Positions 58,827-64,000 of a DNA stretch of 64,000 nt are shown in pieces (positions within the stretch are counted from its first letter, which is position 1; each line of letters starts with the position of its first letter). Under the pieces are notes generated by a model. That model was not told the origin of the DNA and made no database searches. It saw only the letters and a program-made list of their open reading frames with translations. The position numbers were made by a program, and so were the translations under genes. This DNA comes from an uncultured Bacteroidales bacterium (GTDB lineage Bacteria; Bacteroidota; Bacteroidia; Bacteroidales; F082): assembly GCA_946184615.1 (NCBI GenBank), contig CAMHFN010000009.1, forward strand, positions 1-64,000, in the 5' to 3' direction.

Positions 58827-59687
58827 ATGAAAAAAATCTTACTCTTTTCCTTTGCATTATCTATTGCCTTAAGCAGTTGCTCCGTCCTCAACGACGTGGC
58901 TGGAAGCGAGATTGCCGGACTTATCAGCGACAACCTCACTGAACAGGTCACATCGCATTTCGAAAACCTTGACCCCAACGCCGTGGCTGCCGCTTCGAAC
59001 GCCTTTGCCTCTGCCTTGACCATCAGCGATGCTGAAATCAAAGCCCTGTGCAGCGAGTACATGGTCTCAATGGACACCACTAACATCGTCCTCCCTGCTG
59101 ACGACCCCTACACCATCCGCCTCAACAGGGTCATGAAACGCTTCAGGAACCTCGGCAACCTAAAGTTGAACTATGCCGTCTACGACGATGCGAATACTGT
59201 CAACGCCTTCGCCAGTGGCGACGGTAGCGTCCGTGTCTACTCCGGTCTCATGGATATCATGACCGACGACGAGTTGTTCGCTGTCATCGGACACGAGCTG
59301 GGCCATTTGATCAACAAAGACGTACGTGATGCATACCGCACCTCGTATCTCGTAGTTGCAGCCCGTTACGGCATCTCGTCGTTCAGCGAAAAAGCAGGGG
59401 CCATCTCCATGGGATTCTGGGGCGACCTCGGCGACGAACTGGCCAACAACGCCTATTCGCGTCATCAGGAGACCAAGGCTGACGAAAAAGCCTTCCAGTT
59501 CTGCCTCGACAACAACGTTGACCCCTATGCCATGTACCACGCCTTGAACGTGCTGATGGAAATCGGCGTTGACAACGACGAACACACCGTGCTAAGCAAC
59601 ATGTTCTCTTCACATCCCGACACCGTCAAACGCGCCAAGCACATCAAAGAGATGGCAGAGAAAGCTGGATATACCTTGGAAGATTAA
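58827..59687 (+). CDS. M48-family metalloprotease lipoprotein, paralogue A
   Basis: 286 residues, lipobox LSSC in LFSFALSIALSSCSVLND. The zinc motif is FAVIGHELGHLINKD (HExxH) and the third ligand glutamate is in QETKADEKAFQF. A conserved NAFASGDGSVRVYSGLMD strand precedes the active site. LoiP/BepA/YcaL-like proteins of this kind degrade misfolded outer-membrane proteins. It converges on the RHH gene of the SPFH operon (4-base overlap). I start at 58827 because the lipoprotein signal begins there; an in-frame upstream TTG at 58782 precedes the promoter. Confidence 0.9.
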   Translation: MKKILLFSFALSIALSSCSVLNDVAGSEIAGLISDNLTEQVTSHFENLDPNAVAAASNAFASALTISDAEIKALCSEYMVSMDTTNIVLPADDPYTIRLNRVMKRFRNLGNLKLNYAVYDDANTVNAFASGDGSVRVYSGLMDIMTDDELFAVIGHELGHLINKDVRDAYRTSYLVVAARYGISSFSEKAGAISMGFWGDLGDELANNAYSRHQETKADEKAFQFCLDNNVDPYAMYHALNVLMEIGVDNDEHTVLSNMFSSHPDTVKRAKHIKEMAEKAGYTLED

Positions 59688-59860
59688 CCCTTCTTCTTTC
59701 TCCCGCTCTTTTTCAATGCCTCGGCAATAATCCACTGAAGTTGGCTGTTGACGGATCGGAATTCGTCAGCGGCCCACTTCTCCACCGCCTCCATCGTGTC
59801 GGCATCGACACGAAGCAGGAAAGTCTTGGTATTGGCACTATTTTCCTTGTCCTTTGCCAT
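59684..59860 (-). CDS. Small ribbon-helix-helix (Arc-like) DNA-binding protein
   Basis: 58 residues from the ATG at 59860. The RHH pattern is KTFLLRVDADTMEAVEKWAADEF followed by RSVNSQLQWIIAEALKKSG, with the DNA-contacting beta-strand TFLLRV. Arc-like regulators bind operators as dimers; this one could regulate its own operon. It begins 2 bases after the CPBP gene. An upstream start at 59899 would overlap that gene. In several bacteria a small RHH protein sits beside an SPFH gene, as here. Confidence 0.8.
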   Translation of the reverse strand: MAKDKENSANTKTFLLRVDADTMEAVEKWAADEFRSVNSQLQWIIAEALKKSGRKKKG

Positions 59861-59862
59861 AA

Positions 59863-60771
59863 CTACCTCTCCAACGATGCGCCCAAGGTCTGCGAACAAA
59901 TGCCTTCCTTGGCGATGTATTTGTCATAGATCCGAATACCCAAGATCGTCAAAGCCATGGTAATAAAACCGGCCAAACCCGGCATGCCGTTCAAGAAGTC
60001 GTTGCCACCCAAGGTGAAATAGATGACCACGCCAGCAACCGCATTGAAGGTGCCATGCATAATGGCGGCCACAATCATCGACTTGGATTTCAAGACGAAA
60101 TACAACTCAATGACACCCAACAGGATACACATCACTACCATCAGCAATACGCCCCAATAGGGCTCGTTCGGGTAGTTATGGCCCATCAAGATGAGCGGGA
60201 AATGCCAAATGCCCCACACGATGCCGATGAACAAAGAAGCCTTCCAGAATTTGACTTCGCGTAATGCTCCGACGAGATAGTTGCGCCATCCAAATTCCTC
60301 CCCGAAAGAGGCAATGGCATTGACGGACACACCCATTGTCAAACCGCTAATCAATATCAACCCCATCATCACCCATGCCGGCAGCTTCCCAAACTGCTCA
60401 CGAACCAAATCCTGTTGATCTTCAGGGATATGGTATTGCGAAATCAACTGCTCAGCATTGTACTGCAATGACACACCCGGCATCATGCCGTTGATGAGGA
60501 TGCAGATGAAAACCATCGCCACAGGCAGCAGCCAAGCCACCAGCCACGACCATTTGATCTTGAAATTGACCAAACCGGTATGGTTGAATTTTTCCTTGTC
60601 GATGGCTTGCAGCACCAAGGCGGTGAGCATCGGGAAGAACATATATATGGTCGAAAAAACCATCAGCCCCGTAGGAGTATTCGCCCCCATGCCGAAGCCC
60701 CAATGGGCCACGGCGGCCATTGCCCAACTGAACAGGCAGACGGCGAGGGAAAATCTTATCGCTTTTTTCAT
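59863..60771 (-). CDS. CPBP-family intramembrane glutamic protease
   Basis: 302 residues with eight or so membrane helices. The three CPBP (Abi/CAAX) motifs are visible: SFGEEFGWRNYLVG (EExxxR), IVWGIWHFPLILMG (FxxxH) and MIVAAIMHGTFNAVAG (HxxxN/D). These enzymes cut within the membrane and may act on lipid-modified or small membrane proteins. It overlaps the DUF3784 gene by 4 bases (60768-60771), so translation is coupled. No prenyl-protein function is implied. Confidence 0.9.
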   Translation of the reverse strand: MKKAIRFSLAVCLFSWAMAAVAHWGFGMGANTPTGLMVFSTIYMFFPMLTALVLQAIDKEKFNHTGLVNFKIKWSWLVAWLLPVAMVFICILINGMMPGVSLQYNAEQLISQYHIPEDQQDLVREQFGKLPAWVMMGLILISGLTMGVSVNAIASFGEEFGWRNYLVGALREVKFWKASLFIGIVWGIWHFPLILMGHNYPNEPYWGVLLMVVMCILLGVIELYFVLKSKSMIVAAIMHGTFNAVAGVVIYFTLGGNDFLNGMPGLAGFITMALTILGIRIYDKYIAKEGICSQTLGASLER

Positions 60772-61505
60772 GGTTGTAGGTTTTTCAATGTTTCAAACAG
60801 TTCCAAAGTCTTTTCCTTGTCTGAAAGGTTCAAGTAATAAAGGTCGTTCGTCGTGCGCAGCTGAATGTATGGGGCTTGCTTATGGATGAAAAGCATGCAT
60901 TTTTCACCATTTTTAAACTTGAAATGGCCTTTGGCTTGGTTTCCCGTATCGGACCCATTGGTGCGCATGGCGATGGGCGGCATCTCCTCGAGCAGATCCA
61001 CCGAGACGATGTCGGAAACGGGAATCTCGCGTCCATACATGCCTGAGATCTTGACAACCTCCTCCCCCACCGTGATTCGGGTCGGACGGAAGCTCAAGGC
61101 CAATACAAGAGCCGCACCCACCATGACAACCCATGCAAAGCACCAAGCGACTCTGGCGGCATTGTTGGATTTCACCAGTTTACCGGATCTATCGCGGCCA
61201 AAGGCGTTGTATCGCTTCATGGCGATGGACAAAGGCACCATCATGGCGAACACCAGCACCATGAGCGTCACGCCACAGACGTCTTCGTCGATGACCTTGA
61301 CCATGTGCAGGGTGGCAGTGATCACCAAAAGGAAACCCGTTATTCCCAAAATGATGGCGCAAGCCTTCTTAAGCCCTTCGATATCAACCAATTCCTTACG
61401 CTCCGGCGGCAGGTTTCCGTAAGGATTGATCAAATTCGGGTATTGGTAGCAGGCCCATGCCACTACTATCAAAACCAATCCCGTCGCTAAAACTGTATAT
61501 CCCAT
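60768..61505 (-). CDS. DUF3784 protein with C-terminal PH-like (bPH_2) domain
   Basis: 245 residues. The N-terminus shows the DUF3784 motif (AWACYQYPNLINPYG) with two membrane helices, then another pair (VTLMVLVFAMMVPLSIAM; WCFAWVVMVGAALVLALSF). From residue ~155 a bacterial PH domain follows (RITVGEEVVKISGMYGREIP, VSDIVSVDLLEEMP, LSDKEKTLELFETL). Function unknown. In this operon it lies between the SPFH and CPBP proteins, suggesting a membrane-associated adaptor. Confidence 0.8.
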   Translation of the reverse strand: MGYTVLATGLVLIVVAWACYQYPNLINPYGNLPPERKELVDIEGLKKACAIILGITGFLLVITATLHMVKVIDEDVCGVTLMVLVFAMMVPLSIAMKRYNAFGRDRSGKLVKSNNAARVAWCFAWVVMVGAALVLALSFRPTRITVGEEVVKISGMYGREIPVSDIVSVDLLEEMPPIAMRTNGSDTGNQAKGHFKFKNGEKCMLFIHKQAPYIQLRTTNDLYYLNLSDKEKTLELFETLKNLQP

Positions 61506-61516
61506 AATCTATCGAT

Positions 61517-62461
61517 TTAATAAAGGCTTCCCGTATTGACCACCGGTTGGGCCGACTCATCGGCACAGAGCACCACCATGAGGTTGCTCACCATGGCGGC
61601 CTTGCGTTCCTCGTCGAGTTCGACGACGCCTTCGGCTTTCAATTTGTCCAAGGCCATTCTGACCATGGACACAGCGCCTTCCACGATCTTCTCACGAGCC
61701 GAGATGATGGCAGCAGCCTGCTGACGACGCAGCATCACAGCAGCAATCTCAGGCGAATAGGCCAAGTAGTTGATGCGGGCTTCAAGAACTTCCAGGCCCG
61801 ACATCGCCAATCGTTCGTTCAGCTTTGACAACAGCACTTCATTAATCTCCTTTCCACCCGAACGCAGCGTCAGCTCATCGGCTTCCGCCTCGTTTTCATC
61901 ATAGGCATACATACCGGCTACCTCACGCAATGCGGCATCGCTTTGCACTTGGATAAAGCTCTCAAAAGCCCTCATGCGGTTGGAGACTGAGACCGTGGCC
62001 GTGTTGCCTGCCGCCCCACCCGCCATGGTTTGCGAGTCGATTTCAAACATGGCCTTGTACGTGTCTTTTAATCTCCAAACCAGAATCTGTCCAATCATAA
62101 TGGGATTACCCGTTTTGTCGTTCACCTTGATGTTGTCAGGATTGAGGTTACGGGCGCGCAGCGAAACTTTTTTGGAAGTCATAAAAGGATTGACCCAATG
62201 GAAACCCGTTTGGGTGAAAGTGCCCCTATATTTACCAAAGAAGATCATCACCATAGCCTCGTTAGGTTCCAACTTACGGAAGCCAATAGGCCAGATGATC
62301 ACAGCCAACATAAGGACGATAATTGAAAGCACCAACATGATCGGAGATAACTCTGAGAGGACAAGACCTGCTACACCCAATCCAAGAATGGCAAATTCAA
62401 TAAACAAAGCAAGGAATCCATTCATTGCAAAACCTTTAAATTCAAATTCTTTCGTTTCCAT
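61517..62461 (-). CDS. SPFH (band 7/stomatin-like) membrane protein
   Basis: 314 residues from the ATG at 62461. It has an N-terminal hydrophobic hairpin (residues ~10-60: ALFIEFAILGLGVAGLVLS, LVLSIIVLMLAVIIWPIGF) and then a SPFH/PHB domain (RKLEPNEAMVMIFFGKYRGTF, QTGFHWVNPFMTSKKVSLRARN, KDTYKAMFEIDS) and a helical coiled end (VMLRRQQAAAIISAREKIVEGAVS). SPFH proteins organise membrane microdomains and hold protease complexes (e.g. HflKC). Likely first gene of the SPFH-DUF3784-CPBP-RHH operon, with a strong promoter at 62495-62523. No NfeD or FtsH adjacent. Confidence 0.9.
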   Translation of the reverse strand: METKEFEFKGFAMNGFLALFIEFAILGLGVAGLVLSELSPIMLVLSIIVLMLAVIIWPIGFRKLEPNEAMVMIFFGKYRGTFTQTGFHWVNPFMTSKKVSLRARNLNPDNIKVNDKTGNPIMIGQILVWRLKDTYKAMFEIDSQTMAGGAAGNTATVSVSNRMRAFESFIQVQSDAALREVAGMYAYDENEAEADELTLRSGGKEINEVLLSKLNERLAMSGLEVLEARINYLAYSPEIAAVMLRRQQAAAIISAREKIVEGAVSMVRMALDKLKAEGVVELDEERKAAMVSNLMVVLCADESAQPVVNTGSLY

Positions 62462-62494
62462 AGATAATATTATTTTGATATCATTTTGATGCTG

Positions 62495-62523
62495 CAAAAA
62501 TACAAAGATTTTGAATTATGCAA
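62495..62523 (-). promoter_or_regulatory. Promoter of the SPFH operon
   Basis: On the minus strand TTG (62521-62523), 18 bases, TATTTTTG (62495-62502), 33 bases before the SPFH start. Confidence 0.75.
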
Positions 62524-62542
62524 GGTTTTTTTTGATTTTTTT

Positions 62543-62550
62543 TATCTTTG
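62543..62550 (+). promoter_or_regulatory. -7 element of the second M48 lipoprotein gene
   Basis: TATCTTTG, 26 bases before the ATG at 62577; divergent from the SPFH operon promoter. Confidence 0.65.
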
Positions 62551-62576
62551 CAAAAAAATCACAAAAAAGAACACCT

Positions 62577-63476
62577 ATGAAAAAATTCTTCTTCGGAGCA
62601 TTATGCGTCATAATGATGACCGCTTGCTCTTCCCTTAATGTCGTCGACTCCAATTCTGCCATGAATGCTGGAGCCGCTGCTTTACAAGCCTTGACCATCA
62701 GCGATGCCCAGATTGCTCAACTATGCACTGAATACATGGCGCAGATGGACAAAGAGAACACCATCGCCCCCGCCAACAGTGAGTACACCCAACGCTTGAA
62801 TCGTGTGATGAGTCGTTTCCACAACATCAGCAACTTAGGGCTGAACTACAAAGTCTACCAGTCAAGTACCGTCAATGCCTTTGCCAGTGGCGACGGCAGT
62901 GTGCGCGTTTACAGCGGGCTGATGGATGTGATGAACGACGATGAATTGTTTGCTGTCATCGGCCACGAGCTGGGACACCTCATTAATAAGGATGTCCGCG
63001 ATGCCTACCGCACCGCCTATCTCGTTGTGGCCGCCCGTTACGGCATCGCTGCCGTCAGCCAAACCGGAGGTGCCCTCTCCACGGGATTCCTTGGAGACCT
63101 CGGGCAACAGCTGGCCCAAAACGCCTACTCTCGCCGTCAAGAGACTGAGGCCGACGAGACCGCCTTCCAGTTCTGCGTCCAAAACAACGTGGATCCCTTT
63201 GCCATGTACCATGCTTTGAATGTGCTCATCAGCATCAGCGGTGACACCGGACATCAAGGCACTCTGGCCCAGGCTTTCTCGGATCACCCCGACACCCAGA
63301 AACGCGCCACACACATCAAGGAAATGGCTGAAGCCGCAGGCTATAAGCTCACCACCTCTGGATCTGTTGCGCCCGGCACAAAACCCTCAAGTTCAGGAGT
63401 GAAGCCCTCAGGATCTACGGGTGTGAAGCCTTCGGGCAACAAAACCAACGGCGTCAAAGCGGGTGGAAAGAAATAA
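62577..63476 (+). CDS. M48-family metalloprotease lipoprotein, paralogue B
   Basis: 299 residues, lipobox MTAC in FFGALCVIMMTACSSLNVV. Closely resembles paralogue A across the catalytic region (SGDGSVRVYSGLMDVMNDD, AVIGHELGHLINKD, NKDVRDAYRTAYLVVAARYG, QETEADETAFQF). It differs by a C-terminal low-complexity tail of repeated GVKPSG / GVK units rich in Ser, Gly, Lys. It is divergent from the SPFH operon, with a 115-base shared upstream region. Likely arose by duplication of paralogue A. Confidence 0.9.
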   Translation: MKKFFFGALCVIMMTACSSLNVVDSNSAMNAGAAALQALTISDAQIAQLCTEYMAQMDKENTIAPANSEYTQRLNRVMSRFHNISNLGLNYKVYQSSTVNAFASGDGSVRVYSGLMDVMNDDELFAVIGHELGHLINKDVRDAYRTAYLVVAARYGIAAVSQTGGALSTGFLGDLGQQLAQNAYSRRQETEADETAFQFCVQNNVDPFAMYHALNVLISISGDTGHQGTLAQAFSDHPDTQKRATHIKEMAEAAGYKLTTSGSVAPGTKPSSSGVKPSGSTGVKPSGNKTNGVKAGGKK

Positions 63477-63503
63477 CAAAACTGCGACTAAACAACCCCA
63501 AAG

Positions 63504-64000
63504 TCAAAACTCTCGCGCCAGCTGCTTGAACTTCCCACCCCGTTCCTCGAAGTTCTTATACTGGTCATAACTGGAAGCGGCTGGAGACAACAGGCAGACA
63601 TCCCCTGGCTTTGCATGAGCTTGGAGATAATCAAAAGCTTCTTCCATTGAGGCATAGGGGACTTTTTGCGCTTGAACATCGTTCATCAGGGCCATCATCC
63701 GTTCGCCAGCTTTGCCCGTAAATAGCAGATGTGGCACGGGATGCGCTTTCAGGAAGACCACCAACGGTGTATAGTCGATGTCCCGATCGAAACCACCTAA
63801 CAAAAGAAAATCTACCCTTCCCAAGGTCTGACAGGCGGCAACAGTCGCCTGAGGGATCGTAGAAATACTGTCATTGATAAAGGTCACACCCCCGAAAGCA
63901 CCCACGGGTTCCAAACGATGCTCCAGAGGCTTAAAGGTATAAAGATGAGGGATCATCTCCCGAACATCGATGCCGTATGCTTCACAGGCGCATAAAGCAG
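63504..64000 (-). CDS. murD: UDP-N-acetylmuramoyl-L-alanine--D-glutamate ligase, C-terminal part (5' end outside window)
   Basis: Adds D-Glu to the peptidoglycan precursor. About 165 C-terminal residues are present and the frame stays open to the end of the window. The ligase C-terminal domain is recognised by KPLEHRLEPVGAFGGVTFIN, the conserved NDSISTIPQATVAA, LLLGGFDRDIDYTPL and LLSPAASSYDQYKNFEERG with the final FKQLARE. Without the central domain nothing can be said about the rest. Distinguishing features of MurD versus MurC or MurE support MurD (NDSxATxP-like pattern and 'FxxRGxxF' ending). Confidence 0.93.
   Translation of the reverse strand, partial: ALCACEAYGIDVREMIPHLYTFKPLEHRLEPVGAFGGVTFINDSISTIPQATVAACQTLGRVDFLLLGGFDRDIDYTPLVVFLKAHPVPHLLFTGKAGERMMALMNDVQAQKVPYASMEEAFDYLQAHAKPGDVCLLSPAASSYDQYKNFEERGGKFKQLAREF

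Noticed and set aside
1-64000. Insertion sequence, prophage or integrative element in the window
   Set aside because: No transposase, integrase, terminase or capsid gene is visible; the GxxExxY cassette is the only element-like structure.
1-64000. tRNA or rRNA genes
   Set aside because: Intergenic regions are short and none shows a cloverleaf or an rRNA-like stretch by eye; a covariance-model scan would be decisive.

Overview
The window is a gene-dense piece of a Bacteroidales (phylum Bacteroidota) chromosome. Several signals agree. There are about twenty matches to the Bacteroidetes -7 promoter element TAnnTTTG, several with a TTG/TTTG about 18-20 bases upstream. Two secreted proteins end in type IX secretion (T9SS) type-A sorting domains. 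Gene families are typical of the order: BatA, DUF1599, a DoxX-family protein beside DUF1599, OprP-like porin, IgGFc-binding-domain surface protein, DUF3784, DHHW. Core enzymes look Bacteroidales-like (ATP-type PEP carboxykinase, pyruvate phosphate dikinase, one-chain GcvP, NADP-type GdhA, S1 with six S1 domains). The exact genus cannot be read from the sequence. I see no rRNA, tRNA, CRISPR array, prophage or complete insertion sequence.

Layout. 1-9.1 kb: the 3' end of pyruvate phosphate dikinase, msrA, a large T9SS adhesin, a Dabb protein, a short decayed zone with two gene remnants, pckA with a secreted protein, then dnaN. 9.2-20 kb: a minus-strand cluster tpiA-prmA-giant exported protein of unknown function, a small outer-membrane protein, a minus-strand cluster DUF1599-DoxX/thioredoxin-like-ABC permease, and the divergent folP-cdaA pair. 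20-30 kb: parC with a lipoprotein, then a four-gene surface operon (IgGFc-binding T9SS protein, lipoprotein, beta-barrel, BatA). 30-39 kb: Nudix hydrolase, gdhA, guaA-LysM-MORN operon, PrsW protease, a divergent YchF, a GxxExxY cassette bounded by inverted repeats, idi. 39-45 kb: porin, YeiH-type anion transporter with a translationally coupled small membrane protein, trmH, a membrane TPR protein, fmt, HU. 45-58.6 kb: recQ, typA, a LEA-type lipoprotein, gcvP, an O-acetylation cluster (MBOAT plus two DHHW proteins plus S4 protein), rpsA with a long leader. 58.7-64 kb: two paralogous M48 metalloprotease lipoproteins bracketing an opposing SPFH-DUF3784-CPBP-RHH operon, and the 3' part of murD.

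How the genes fit together. Most of the window is housekeeping: PEP/pyruvate/oxaloacetate metabolism (ppdK, pckA), glycolysis (tpiA), ammonia assimilation (gdhA), glycine cleavage (gcvP), GMP, folate and isoprenoid supply (guaA, folP, idi), translation (rpsA, fmt, typA, prmA, trmH, ychF) and DNA replication, topology and repair (dnaN, parC, recQ, HU). The accessory layer is mainly cell-envelope: T9SS adhesins, porins, polysaccharide O-acetylation and membrane proteolysis.

Most worth a second look: (1) arrays of 7- or 8-base repeats sitting directly against start codons of several unrelated genes, in two cases next to TTG starts; (2) the inverted-repeat-bounded GxxExxY cassette; (3) the M48 / SPFH / DUF3784 / CPBP / RHH membrane-quality-control neighbourhood; (4) the porin-YeiH-small membrane protein module with an AT-rich palindromic operator; (5) a YchF-like ATPase with altered nucleotide-binding motifs; (6) decayed NUC1-nuclease and ATPase remnants upstream of pckA; (7) a repeated family of GTAGAGACG...CGTCTCTAC terminator hairpins.
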